Source: Galeruca laticollis
Lineage: Eukaryota > Arthropoda > Insecta > Coleoptera > Chrysomelidae
Length of the DNA stretch: 64,000 nt
Assembly: GCA_963921935.1 (NCBI GenBank)
Contig: OY998176.1
Span: forward strand, 85,538,960 to 85,602,959
Direction of reading: 5' to 3'
Position 1 is the stretch's first letter. Each line of letters opens with the position of its first letter. The position numbers were made by a program, and so were the translations under genes. Positions 42,676 to 54,419 of this stretch are shown piece after piece. The notes under the pieces are model-generated. The model had not been told where the DNA came from. It did no database searches and worked only from the letters and a program-made list of their open reading frames with translations.

Positions 42676-44510
42676 AAAATAAACGGTTTTAAGGATTAAA
42701 ACTAACTTTTCCGCATTTGTGACCCTGAACAATGTTCTATCATAAAATTGTTACTTGTATACACTTCGGGGGATGTATCGTGCTAACAAACCGAAATTTC
42801 TCCAAAAATAACCAAAAATGTAGTATATCTGGATTTATAGGACCCGCTGTACTCGTTCTAGTCAGCTGAAAATCAATAGTGTACATCTGTGAGACACCTT
42901 GAACAATATTCAATCATGAAATTGGTCACTTTTGTACACTCTAGAGGCTCTATCGTGCTAACAAACTGAAAATTCTCCAAAAATGACAAAAATTTGGAAC
43001 TTCAAGTACCATAGCACCCGTTGTCCTGTCTTTAGTGAGCTGAATATCAATGGGGTTCATCTTTGAGACGCTCTGAATAATATCCAATCATAAAATTGGT
43101 CACTTGTATATACTCCGGAAGCTGTATCGTGCTAACAAACTAAAACTTCTCCAAAAATGACAAAAATATCGTACTTAAAGTATTGTAGCACCTATTGTAT
43201 TGGTTCTGGTGAGCTGAAAATCAATAGAGTTCATCAGTGAGATGTCCTGAATAATATTCAATCATAAAAGTGGTGACTTTTTGAGCTTCAGAGGCTGTAT
43301 CGTGCTAACAAATTGAAATTTCTTACAAAATGACAAAATGTCGTACTTCAAGTACCATAGCACCCGTTGTACTGGCTCTGGTGAACTGAAAATCCATAGG
43401 GTTCATCGGTGACATGTCCTTAACAATATCCAATCATAAAATTGCTGATTTATTGCACTCCGGAGGCTGCATCGTGCTAACAAGACATGTAAGGAAAAGT
43501 GGCCGACGACAACGACGACATACACAATACAGGATTTTTTTTCTAAAAACCGTTTTTAGTGTTGTTGTTGATGGAAAACCTAGAAATAAAATTATCGTAC
43601 TTAAAGTACTGTATTGGCTCTGGTGAGCTGACAATCGATAGGGTTGATCTGTGAGATGACCTGAATAATATTCAATCATAAAATTGACGACTTGTTGAAC
43701 TCCGGAGGCTGTATCGTGCTAACAAATTGAAATTTCTCCAAAAACGTAGTATATCTGAATTTATAGGACCCGCTTTACTTGCTCTAGTCAACTGAAAATC
43801 AATAGGGTACATTTGTGAGACACCCTGAATAATATTCGATCATTAAATTAATCAATCGTATACTCTCTGGAGGCTGTATCGTGCTAACAAACTGAAAATT
43901 CTCCGAAAATGAGAAAAATTTGGTACTTCAGGTACCATAGCACCCGTTGTACTGGCTTTAGTGAATTGAATATCAATAGGGTTTATCTTTGAGACGTTCT
44001 GAATAATATCCAATCATAAAATTGATCACTTGTATATACTCCGGAGGCTGTATCGTGCTAACAAACTGAAACTAGTACTTGTTGTATTGGCTCTGGTGAG
44101 CTGAAAATCAATAGGGTTCATCTGTAAGATGACCTGAATAATATTCAATCATAAAATTGGTGACTTGTTGAACTCCGGAGGCTGTATCGTGCTAACAAAC
44201 TGAAATTTCTCAAAAAAAGTACTGTAGTACCTGTTGTATTGGCTCTGGTGAATTGAAAATCAATAGGTTTTATCAGTGACATGTCCTCAACAATATTCAA
44301 TCATAAAATTGGTGACTTATTACACTCCGGAGGCTGTATCGTGCTAACAAGATATGTAAGGAAAAGTGGCCGACGACGACGACGACATACACACAGGATT
44401 ATTTTTCTAAAAACCATTTTTTCCTGTTGTTGATGATGGAAAACGTAAAAAAATTTTTTTTCAAAATTCCAACTTTTATCGCATATAGAAAGGCTGGGCG
44501 GAAAAGTAAT
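42676..44510 (+). mobile_element. Satellite-cored element, copy 2 (head-to-tail double unit)
   Basis: Starts with the same AAAATAAACGGTTTTAA boundary as copy 1. Core positions are 42775, 42950, 43124, 43297, 43469 (172-175 bp apart), followed by the cassette AAGTGGCCGACGACAACGAC at about 43497. The array then restarts mid-monomer at about 43585 with cores at 43711, 43876, 44050, 44184 and 44336 (the fourth spacing is short, 134 bp) and a second cassette at about 44363. The distinct 'AGTATATCTG' first-type monomer appears once after each start (about 42820 and 43745). The right boundary, CAAAATTCCAACTTTT to GGGCGGAAAA, matches copy 1. Confidence 0.85.
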
Positions 44511-44524
44511 ATATGTATATAGGA

Positions 44525-44870
44525 AGAGAAGATGATACTGCACAAAACAGAGAAGCACAGATTTCAAGTTGAGACTTCAGTTATTTAGGAGTGATAATTG
44601 GAAATTATGGAAAAGAGCGAATGGAAAACAATATATTAATGTGAAAACAAGTCTAAAGTCGGAAGCAATGTTGAAAAGTAGAATATTAATAATAAACCCA
44701 AAAATAAATGTTTATAAGATGACTAAAAAACCAGAACAAGTACAATAATAGAAGTGGGGAAAATTATGTAAAAACATTAGATCGAAAAATAATTAGAAAA
44801 ATGCAGGGTCCAGACATTACAAGAGATGGAACAGTAAAACACAAAAGAAACTGAGTATGAACTGGAAGGT
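44525..44870 (+). pseudogene. LINE RT C-terminal relic
   Basis: Plus-strand reading in shifting frames: a YLGVIIGNYGKERMENNI box, KTSLKSEAMLKSRILI, and RKIIRKMQGPDITRDGTVKH (the 'ERKilRkiyGP..dg..r.r.N.el' region). About 115 codons of the post-RT region. No 5' portion. It directly follows the satellite-cored element. Confidence 0.5.
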
Positions 44871-44894
44871 GAAAGGATATGGTCTCATAAGTAC

Positions 44895-45640
44895 CCGGCC
44901 TGACCTAGAGATGGCGATAGTTGTTTGAAAAATATCACTGTATTGGAAAGTACACAATCTATAAAGCACATTTTTCAAGTTTGAAGACACCACATCCTTA
45001 AGTACTTGTTTGGCAGCTATCAATAGTGAACGTTTTAAGTGTATTTGTGAAAATGGGGAAAATTGGTTATCCTTATACTATACAATATTTTTATTCGAAA
45101 GATCTCATTCCAACCAATATAAAAATTGAACTAGATTACACTCAGGGTCAGTAAATTATGGGGTAGTACAGTTTAAACGAGGCCGTACTAGCATCGCGGT
45201 GGTGACGACTCCAGAATTGGGGAAGAAAATCCCCAAAGCGGTACTGGATGATCGTCTACTGAAAGTCCGCGAGGCATAGTAACCAGACACACTAGGTATA
45301 GTAACCATTTCAATGCGGTAACATCGCCTATTAGAAATCTGCGTGCAAGATGGGTACCGTGTTTGCTCACACTCGAGCAAAAAAAGTGTCGTGAAGATGT
45401 TTCAATTGAGTGTTTAGCGAAGTTTCACAGCAACAAAGCAGAGTTTTGCTCCGTTTTATAACCATACATGACATATGGGTCCATAACTTCACACCCGAAG
45501 TAAAAGAACAATCAAAACCGTTCCATCTGCATGCAAGGTCATGGCGTCGGTCAGAGAACAGGCTGGATTTCGAGCTCGTTACGGCACTAACAACCACCTG
45601 CAGTGCTTGAAAACGCTGATCCCCGGTTTGAATACAACAG
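44895..45640 (+). pseudogene. Mariner transposase relic with 5' leader
   Basis: A leader with GAGATGGCGATAGTTG and TATCACTGTATTGGAAAGT precedes the ATG at 45052: MGKIGYPYTIQYFYSKDLIP, NIKIELDYTQG, then QFKRGRTSIAVV, a VLDDRLLKVREA helix, and RARWVPCLLTLEQKKCRED (the conserved WVPHxL region). After a frame change comes WVHNFTPEVKEQSKP, next to the first catalytic Asp. The core beyond it is lost. Several stops. It is a different subfamily from the intact mariner at 58.5 kb. Confidence 0.75.
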
Positions 45641-46029
45641 GGTTTTCTTCGACTAATTTTAAATCGACTATTATTACTAGCAAGTTAGCATCGCCAAGTA
45701 CCTGTCTCCCGTAAATGACGATCAATGGAAAGAAATACATTTCTGTCTGGTGTATTCCGATTGTCATAGTTTTCCGCGTAACAACTTGCAGCTGCTGCAC
45801 TAGTTCCTTGGCATTCAGCAGCTAATTATCTGAAACCTTATTTTTGCCTGACCAATCTTACCCAGAATGAAATGCATATCTGCCATTTCATCTAACGTGT
45901 AACAGAAAGTTTAATTTTTCTTAGCACTCTTAAAATGCACAATAATCGAAAGCTTCAATTGACTGTATGTAATTGTTAAAGCAACTGTTTGTTATTTATC
46001 TGTAGAAAGCCAACTAAAGGATTAACGGA
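45641..46029. other. No gene seen
   Basis: Spacer between the mariner relic and the next LINE. A 73-codon minus-strand frame (45800-45579) has no recognised motif. Confidence 0.4.
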
Positions 46030-48390
46030 TCAAATATAAATCCTGAGATGTCGTACATAATATATCATGGATTTGCTTCTTCCTCGACTCATGAGATTTC
46101 AAATACGATGGCACTATACTATGAAGAAAAGACCAAAGATTCAATTTACTCTGAAGAGTTTAGAGCCATAAAGTCGGTTGAAGAAATCAGACACATTGAA
46201 ATTAATGATGAATGTGATGATCCAATTAATAACCCAATAACCTTAGAAGAGCTGGAATACACACTAACAGAGATTAAAAATTCATCCCTTGGCGCTGATG
46301 ACATTCTTGGATCTTTTTTGAAAAATCTGCCAATGAGTGGGAAAGACACTTTACTTAAGTGGTCTTTTTCTTACTCTCTGGAGGGAAGCAATTGTGATCC
46401 CAGTCATAAAAGCCTCAAAACCAAAATATGAGCCACAGTCATATCGTCTATCTCCCTGACTTGCACGATGTGCAAGGTGATGGACAAAAAAAATTCTCAA
46501 CAATCGGCTTTTATGGTTCCTGGAAACGCATAATAAGATTTCTCCAAATCAAAGTGGTCTCAGAAAAAATCGTTCAACAGTAGACAATCTAGTAGATTTA
46601 GAATCAACAGTACGTGAAAGTTTTGCAAATGGACAAGTAACTGTAGCCGCTGTATTTGATATAGATACTGTTTGGAAATATAATATTTTAAAGAACTTTC
46701 TCTTCTGGGTGCTTGATGGAACAATTTTAAAATTCATCCTTTAGAGTAAACGCAAACGGAGCTATATCCAGTAACTATTGCCAAAATCACGGAATCCCTC
46801 AAGGATCCGTAATTAGCACCACGTTATTCCTTGCACCAATCGATAACATTTTTGAAAAGGTTTTGTTACCAGTACATGCAAGACTGCATACAGATGACTT
46901 AATTTTATTCACAAGTGGATATACAATCCATAGAAAGAAATACGCAAGAATCTATCAACAAAGTAGCGACATGGATGAATCAAACTGGCTGGACGTTTTC
47001 TTCTCAAAAGTCGAAGTATATATTTTTCAAAAAAAGAAGCTTAGTGCCCACACTTTAACACTTTCCAACATTCCTCTTCAAATGGCATCGGAAATAAAAA
47101 TGCTTTTCGATAAAGGGATGATTTGGAATGTACTTATAAAGCAATTATGGAAATCATGTCTTATCGCAATAAACTTAATAAAAGTCTTGGGAAACCATCA
47201 ATGAGGATCAGATGCACGCACTCTTATCCTACTATATCGCACATTAGTAAGGTCTCGCTTAGACTATGGATCTATAGTATACGCATCTGCAACTAAATCA
47301 TCTTTAAAATTACTAGATACTGTCCACAATAAGGGTGTTCGAATTTCTCTAAGAGCTTATCTCACCGGTCCTGTTGAAAGCTTACTATGTGAAGCTGGAG
47401 AACCACCACGTAAAATAAGAAGAGAATATCTAAGCCTTTCATATGCCTCTAAAATACTTTTTAACCCAAAAATCCCAGTTTACCACAATGTATTTTCCAA
47501 TCACTTCAGAAGTACTTTTCTTCAAAAACCGTATTTGACTCCCTCTTTTTATCAACGCATCAATATGATCAGCAGTGAAATATATATAAACTTCCCAAAG
47601 GTTGAGGTCTTGAATACCCTCCCTGGCTACTAAAACCTCCTAACTGTAATCTCTTTCTAACTCCCTACAACAAACGAGAATCTTCTCATCTACTGATAAG
47701 AAAATAATTTCTATGAATATACTTACAATTTGAAGATTATACACACATTTATACTGATGCCTCTAAGTCTCAAGATACGACGTTGGCTGGTTTGGCTACT
47801 GCACAGTGACGCAATATTTTGTTTTACCGCATACGTGGAGCGTATACGCAATTTTCAAAGTAACAGAGTTCTGCAAGCACTCCTATCAGAAAAAATTCTC
47901 AAAATAATAGACTCTTTGAGTACCATTCAAAGCATAACTCAAATCTACCCAGTTTCGGCGATTGTAATGAACATCAAAGAAAATATTCATTCAATGAAAA
48001 GCAAAATTATCACCTTTCTGTTGGGTCCTACACCTACAGAAATTAGAGGTAATGAAACAGCCGACAAAGCAGCCAAAGAAGCTAACATAAATAATACCAC
48101 TATAGTGAATAAACAACTGATTAGTTACATTGAACTAAAGGATATGTTTAAAAAATCAACAAGAAATGTGTGGCAACAATTGTGGAATAGATCCGAAGCT
48201 AAGCTGAAAGAAATAAAGCCGTGGAAGAACCTCAGTATTACGCGTTGACACCAAGTAATATTATCACGTCTTAGGATAGGACATACGAGATATACACATC
48301 AATATCTGCTGAAGAAAGAAGATGCCCTAATATGTAGTATGTGTCAAGTGCAAATAAGTGTTCTTATTGAGTGCGAGAGAGTGAGAGAGA
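46030..48390 (+). pseudogene. I/Jockey-group LINE ORF2 relic with RNase H domain
   Basis: Plus strand, in order: NPITLEELEYTLTEIKNSSL, GADDI (RT entry), a frame-shifted SYRLSP (the 'YRPIsL' box), NKISPNQSGLRKNRSTVDNL, VTVAAVFDIDTVWKYNIL (first catalytic Asp region, with a short deletion), GIPQGSVIS in a shifted frame, and LHTDDLILF (YxDD altered to HTDD). A C-terminal RNase H segment follows: IDSLSTIQSITQIYPVSAIV, IITFLLGPTPTEIRGNETAD and KAAKEAN, then LKEIKPWKN. It ends with LRIGHTRYTHQYLL and a CSMCQ..VLIECE zinc-binding-like tail. More than ten stops or shifts. The RNase H block (47944-48245) is the best-preserved part. Confidence 0.8.
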
Positions 48391-48974
48391 GACAAGTTCG
48401 AGAGAAATTTTGATTGGGTTTGTTGGTTTTTGAGTTAGATATATGGGGATATTCGAAATAGGGCCCTGATATAGGATGCGGTTCCTCTGCAGGGCGGGGT
48501 TGGAGAGCTTTAGATGGGGTTTTTGTGCGCGTTCGGTGGGGGTTGGCGGGTTGTGTTTGTGTTGAGAGGGTAGATGGTTGGTTGAAGAATTCGAGGGGAG
48601 GCGGTAATTAATCGTTTGTGTTGAATTGATTTGAGTGAATGGCTGGTATAATAATGATAATCATCTAAAAATTTCGTCGATGCGTCGGCCCATTTGGCTA
48701 GTGAGTAAATTCACCATGCTATAGATAAAAACGTGAAAAACCTGCAGCACCGACGGGGGGATTGGGGCTCGCGGATTCAAGTGGAAGTACTTTCACTCCT
48801 GATGGGAGTGAAAGCGAATTGGGCACGCCTGCCTATGTTTGTGATGTCCCCTATGATGTCCCTCGAGTTGGAAATGGCGTTCATTAGGGTGACAGTTAGT
48901 ATTTCTATAATGATTTTGGTGTCGGTTGAGAGTTCGAAGGGAACTGGTGGCTTTTCGAGAGTGACTGAGGTAGT
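48391..48974 (-). other. GC-rich stretch, probably LINE sequence 3' of ORF1
   Basis: Strongly purine-rich on the plus strand (GAGTGCGAGAGAGTGAGAGAG at the junction, then G-rich). It lies directly downstream of the minus-strand ORF1 at 48975-50124 and shares its strand bias, so it is probably the same element. A closing reading such as NAISNSRDIIGDI is not diagnostic. Confidence 0.35.
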
Positions 48975-50124
48975 TTATTGGATGGTATTTGGTTTGGTTA
49001 GCTTATGGGAGCAACGAGGGTGGAAAGCGGCGTGAGGTCCGCCGCAATTGGTGCAAGTAGGAGTACCGAACTTGGGGAAATTTTCGGTGCGGTGGCCAGT
49101 TTGGCCGCAAGAGGGGCATATCGGTTGAGATCGACAAGAATCGGAAGAATGTCCGGTTTTGGTGCATTGATTGCAGTATTTTGGGACGGGGGGCAGATGG
49201 TTGGCGTTGGATGGTGCACACTTGTGTGGGAGGCCAAAAAGCGAGATACCGGAAGTGAGGGCTTGGTGATAGTGGACCTCGGAGTGTGTGATGATGCGAA
49301 ACATCGATGTGGGTTTATTAGTGGACTTGGCGATAATTCGCCATGTTTTGACGAAAGGAAATTGTTGATCGTGAAGAATTTCTTCAAATTCTTCGAGAGG
49401 GATCGTTGGATCTACATTCCTGCAGACAAGTGAGAAAGAGGGTTTTAGGGTTTTGACTGGTTGGGGTGGACGTTGCGTGGAGTTTAGGATGTTTATAGTG
49501 ATGTTGGGGTCACCAGTGGAGTTTTGGATTTTTCTGAGCATTGTATTAACTGACATCGTGGAAGAGGTTTTGAGGAGGGCTGTTCTGTTGAAATTTGCTT
49601 TGAGATAAAGGATGTGTCCATTTAGAAGTTCGAGGGTGTTTAAGAGGGTAAAGAGAGTTTCAGGGTTTGGGTGTATGTTGTGTTGTTGGAGGGGGTTGGT
49701 GTGAGGTTGTTGAAGGGGGTAGGCGGTGGGGTACATTCTGGTTTTCCCGAAGAGGGTGAAATCATCCTCGCCGGGACTGGATGGTTGTCGGACAATTGAT
49801 GGAGTGTGGGCTGGGGAACTTACAGAGGAAGCGTAAGTCTGGGGGGGGTGTAAGTGTGTATTGAGGTTGACGTGGGGGGGGGGGTTGAGGGTTTGGGGTT
49901 GGCGTGGAAAAGTTTTGAGAGTTTGGGGAGGATGAATTAGAAGATTCTTGTCTGGAGCGGAAGAGTGCTAGTCTTGCTTCATGATCTGAGAGGTTTAGGA
50001 CTAAACTGTTCAATTGGTTTTGTATTTCGTGGCGTTGTATGTCGTTTAGGCGGATTTGAATGTCGTTTTGGATGAGTTGGGCTTGTATGGCGTTTTGGGA
50101 TCTGCGGGTGCGTCTGGAGGACAT
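48975..50124 (-). pseudogene. LINE ORF1 (gag-like) with zinc knuckles, one frameshift
   Basis: Nucleic-acid-binding ORF1 of a Jockey-type LINE. Starts at 50124 with MSSRRTRRSQNAIQAQLIQN, a Gln/Asn-rich coil (LNDIQRHEIQNQLNSLVLNL), then a Pro/Ser-rich linker. A frameshift near 49750 joins it to the second open frame (LQQHNIHPNPETLFTLLNTL...). The RNA-binding region includes SFSLVCRNVDPTIPLEEFEE and FRIITHSEVHYHQALTSG. Three C-terminal knuckles follow: CNQCTKTGHSSDSC (intact CCHC), CPSCGQTGHRTENF (final Cys replaced by Phe) and CTNCGGPHAAFHPRC. The coding strand is C-rich. Only one frameshift and no other stop in 380 codons, so the copy is young. ORF2 is not attached downstream. Confidence 0.8.
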
Positions 50125-52082
50125 TTTGGGTGTTTTTGTGGACTCACTGCTGAAGGGAGTTGCCTCCCCAGTTAAGGGTGTCCTGAGTTATTAGCTTTGC
50201 GGGTGTTTTTATATTTACCTGATTTAAATATCCTTCCTACGTCTGGTGTGTTTTTTTATGCTGTATTGTTGCGGGTTTCTTCGGATTTCATAAATAATAT
50301 TTGTTTTAAAAGAAACAGTTGTAACACTTCCAAGTATTACAAGAACTGTCGAACTGAAAAGTTCGACAGAACACGTGGGTTTGTAGTTTGCTGTTGGAGG
50401 CGTCCAAGTTGCCGGTGAGGTCGACTATGAATTGGTTTGAATCAGTGACCTACTCTGCTATTACGCCTTCCTCTAACCATGGATTGGATCAAGATGAGTG
50501 CCCTAAATACAGTATTGATAGAAATGTATGTAATTTGAGCGCTAATCTTACAGAACTGCTTGGAGACTCCTGTAATATCGGAAACTTAATCATGTACCTT
50601 CAAAATATTAATCTCATCCACATGTTGTAAATAATATCTATTTAAATTGTAATTATTGTACCAATTTATGCACATTTGTTAATTACCTCAGTTGTTGAAG
50701 CAAACTGGATAATATTTTATTTTTCCATTGAATAAAAAAAATAATGAATTTTTGAAGGATAATGGAAAAGACGCCGAATCTCGATAAAAACTGGTTCTAC
50801 GAAAAATTTATCAAAAATGATGTATCAAACCAATGGTGTCACAATACTAATTTGATTGTAACGCATAAAAAACTTTGGGAGGTTTTACGGGTTCAAAACC
50901 CCCCTAAAATTTTTATGGGCTGTATAAATTTCGTGGTTTTATATGAAAAAGATGCTCTTGCGATAATAAAACCATGTATCCATTTTCATTACAAAATGTT
51001 AAAGAGTTCATGAAATTTTTTCATTATGTACTTTCCAAGAGCTGCAACTTCAATCAATCGATTTATTTTCGACCCGAGAATATGAGATTCAATTTATGTA
51101 TATCAAGGACAAAAAAGGTGCAGTGATCCTGGACTATAAATATTCCCATAGTTCCTACTATTTATAGACTAGTCGTGTTTGTTTACTCAATGTAAAATTG
51201 CGTACGTTTACGAGTAAGAGTCATGAGAGAAGAGATTAAAATTGAATTTAATCATAATTTCATATTATGAATTTATAATAATCATGTCCCTAATGCTTTC
51301 ATGCAAACCCAACTAACGACTATATAATTATAATCATGTATATAGCGATCGCAGTAGGTAGCGACCAGTAGTTTTCCCACTTTTAATAAAAAAACATTAA
51401 AAAACCGAGGATCTTTTGGTACCCTATCATTTTCTGGCAGTAAAATAATAATACGATGAAAAACTGAGGAAGCTTGATCGAAGAACGTCGATAAACTGGA
51501 CCTTTTTCGGTAAGATGTAATTACACAGTGGTCGAACCGCCCAAAATACCCAAAAAGTCCACGTGCCCGTACCGCTATGGCTTTTTACCAGCTTTTTATA
51601 ATAATTATATATATTCTACAATCGAGGTGTAAACTCGTGTTGGACAACTATGTTATTTCAGATGTCATTCGAATTATAGTGCACAATGACACACACATAC
51701 GCATTCATTTCACTAGCTCACACACGAAATCCTTTAAATTGTCGGCTTTTTTCGTTCGTATCCGAGATAATTGAGGGTACCAATTAGGCTGTATTATTGA
51801 AAAGTGAAAGTATATTTTTTACACACTGAAATTATTAAATTATATGAGGTTTTACTTGACCTGAGAAAAAAGAACAATCCGCCGGTGTCTGCGTCCGAAA
51901 ATTGGTTGTAATTTAATGCTTGGACAGTAATTATTACATAATTACAAATTATTTAAAAAACAAGTTAGAAATAATATTCCTAAATTGGGAATAAACTGTA
52001 TAAAACGTACACGGAAAAAAGAGGCTCATAAACTGTGACTCTTTTCGACTACAGTATAATTTTAAAATTTCTTTCCAATTGA
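50125..52082. other. Unassigned; perfect GAAA-loop hairpin at 50346-50369
   Basis: Upstream of the LINE ORF1 (its 5' side). It contains a perfect 10-bp stem hairpin, CTGTCGAACT-GAAA-AGTTCGACAG. Frames at 50388-50630 and 50762-51013 (+) are not recognised. The rest is AT-rich without supported features. Confidence 0.4.
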
Positions 52083-52747
52083 TATATGAATTTTCAACCT
52101 AAAGAAGTCTTAGTAGATTTTGACTTAAGCATTCATAACGCTATATATGAATGTTTTGGCAGAGATCAAATTCTTTTTGGTTGTAAATTTCATCTCTGTC
52201 AAGCTTGGTTTCGTAAGATTCAGGAGTTTCATTTGGTACAAGAGTACAGACAGAAAGGTTCTGTAATTGGCGAATACTTAAAAGTACATTTCGGTATTAT
52301 GTATCTTAGTCCTGAGGAAGTTGTAGAATTTTTTTATAATGAACTACATTTTTGCTTCCGAATGACGAAAGAATTATAGAATTCCGAAATTATGTCAATA
52401 AAACATATATAACGCAAAATTCGATATTTCCACCACTTATTTGGGCAAATAATGCATCCTTTTTTAAGAGAACAACGAATTCTTGTGAGAGTTTTCATTC
52501 GCATTTCGGTGCTTCTTTTTACAAAGCACATCCAAACATTGTTCAATTTACTAGTGTGTTATTGGATTTACAAACGGAGGTATACGCGAAAAATCGTTCG
52601 GCAAACCAAAGCCAGAAAAAAACCAAAAAAACTATTAATGTTAAAATTAATTTCATTAATGTTCATTTGGATCAATATAGAAAAAATGTTATTTCTCGCT
52701 TTATGTTTGTGAAAACGGTTGCATGTAAAAATCTTCCACACGTTTAA
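52083..52747 (+). pseudogene. Mutator-like (MULE) transposase catalytic-domain relic
   Basis: Plus strand: PKEVLVDFDLSIHNAIYECF (the 'DfE.A...A' box with one catalytic acid), then ILFGCKFHLCQAWFRKIQEF (the diagnostic GCxFHxxQxxxR of MULE domains), LSPEEVVEFFYNEL, a single frameshift at about 52360, then FRNYVNKTYI, IFPPLIWANN, RTTNSCESFHSHFGASFYKA and HPNIVQFTSVLLDLQTEVYA. This is the MULE core and the ESFH helix. The N-terminal DNA-binding region and terminal inverted repeats were not found. Few lesions, so relatively recent. Confidence 0.75.
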
Positions 52748-53269
52748 TTTTTTATATGTTTATGTATATTGAATATATTTTATTGTAATGTAGATGTAAT
52801 GTAGATGTAATTTTTTAGAAGTGGCAAATATACGTTGAAAATATATGTATGTTATTAATATTTTCTTATATTGAATTTGAGTACCTAAAGTTCAAGGTAA
52901 ATTGTTAAATCGGATTAGGCTATTAGACCCCTACTGGTTTGGTAGTTAATCTCCAAAATTTTAAACACTGGCAGAGTTCGAACAACCCGTAATGACTACC
53001 TGCATTTTGTGGCAGAGTTCGGATACTCCGGAATAAACTGTGTTGCCTTTCTTTATCAAACTTACTAAAATTTATGTACCTCTATCACTTTTTTTTATTA
53101 AAATTAGTACATCCCGTTACCTCTGACCTAAATCGTATATTCTTTAGCATAGCTGCAACTCATTCGTTCAATACAAAATGTACCTTACGGTATACCCTCT
53201 TAAAATATATTTTGGTACGTCAATGAAATCTACTTAAATGAATGATTTATTACTCCTTGTCCTTTCTAT
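52748..53269. other. No gene; short direct repeat
   Basis: TGGCAGAGTTCG occurs at 52969 and 53010, 41 bp apart. Otherwise unassigned AT-rich DNA between the MULE relic and the Gypsy integrase. Confidence 0.4.
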
Positions 53270-54030
53270 ATAGACTATAGTATTAGTAGAATGGAATTTA
53301 ACTGACGACCGATTAATAATTCTGATGGTGCTGACTGGTTTAATTTTTGGATTAGTCCTTCAACAATTTGCACTGAGCGTTCTACTAATTCATTTAAAAT
53401 CGAATACTGAGGACTTGAAGTTACCAATTGAATGCCTAGTTTACTAGCGAAGTTTGAAAATTCTTTAGAGTTGAAAAGTGGTCCACTGTCACTCAATATT
53501 TTTTTAGGGATTCCGTGGTGAACAAACACATTCTTCAACACCTTGATTATTGCCTCGGCGGTTTTAGAGTTAACTTGGTTCAGTGTAATAAATTTAGAGT
53601 GGGAGTCAACAGTTAATCTTTTTTGTTTACATATTATAGAAAACCCATTCCCATTTTTACCTACGGTAATGCCTCAAGTTCATGACTTTTTTTGATCGTG
53701 AATATTTGAGACAGATAAGACATGTCTCTACCTTCTTAGTGATATAATTGTACATTCCTGGCTAATAATAGGCTCTTTAAGCTTTTAGGATACATTAGTT
53801 AATACCTTGATGTACACTATGTACTATTCCAATATATTCAGGTTGTAATTTGCTTGGTACGATAAATATGTTTCCTTTATATAGTAGACCGTCTTGCTCT
53901 ACGCTTTCATCTTTTATTTCCAAATATGGCTTAGTGAGTACTGCGCAAAAAGATTTCTGAGCAGGCCAGCCGTTTGGGACTATTGCTTCATAAGTTATAG
54001 TGTTTCATAGGATTGTGTGCTTTCTGCCAA
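53270..54030 (-). pseudogene. Ty3/Gypsy integrase, downstream half of a split pol
   Basis: Minus strand from 54030: GWPAQKSFCAVLTKPYLEIK, DGLLYKGNIFIVPSKL, a VHSVHQGIN stretch and YYPGMYNYITKKVETCLICL (HH-CC zinc domain). After shifts comes the catalytic core: VFVHHGIPKKILSDSGPLFN (second Asp), EFSNFASKLGIQLVTSSPQY, ELVERSVQIVEGLIQKL (Glu) and SELLIGRQLNSIL. It is continuous in order with the RT/RNase H fragment at 56784-57475, from which it is separated by the Penelope insertion. No LTRs were located. Confidence 0.8.
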
Positions 54031-54043
54031 TTCTTTCATTTTT
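54031..54043. repeat. 13-bp target-site duplication, left copy
   Basis: TTCTTTCATTTTT here and at 56771-56783, bracketing the Penelope insertion inside Gypsy pol. Confidence 0.7.
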
Positions 54044-54419
54044 AGTGTTTTAAATGAAACTCAATGTTTCTAGCTAATTCCACAATATAATGAAAAATGT
54101 GGAAAATTCTAAGAAATTGACAATTGTTTCGATAACTGAATATCATCGTCAGAATGACAGAAGTTACATTCCATTTGATGCCTACCTGATGTTTAGTAGT
54201 TATTTTTGGGTAGACCAAGAAGTGATTGACTTGACTTAATATATGTTAATAGAAAAAAGAAGAAGATGTGATATTACAAATATTGAAGCTTAGATATTAT
54301 TAGGCCTATGGTGATATCCTGGATATCACTTTTCCAATTAAGATGAGTATAACTGTGCAATGATATAGAAAACCAGTAAAACTATATCTGCCGATCTTTA
54401 CAATTATTACTTAAGAAGA

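Noticed and set aside
43414..44567. Open frames on both strands of the satellite-cored element sharing SGGCIVLT or VSTMQPPECNKS
   Set aside because: They recur because the underlying 173-bp repeat recurs; coding properties are absent.
45579..45800. 73-codon minus-strand frame
   Set aside because: Partly antisense to the mariner relic and otherwise without motif.
49005..49433. 142-codon plus-strand open frame rich in Gly/Arg
   Set aside because: It is the antisense of the LINE ORF1 and exists because that gene is C-rich and stop-poor on the other strand.
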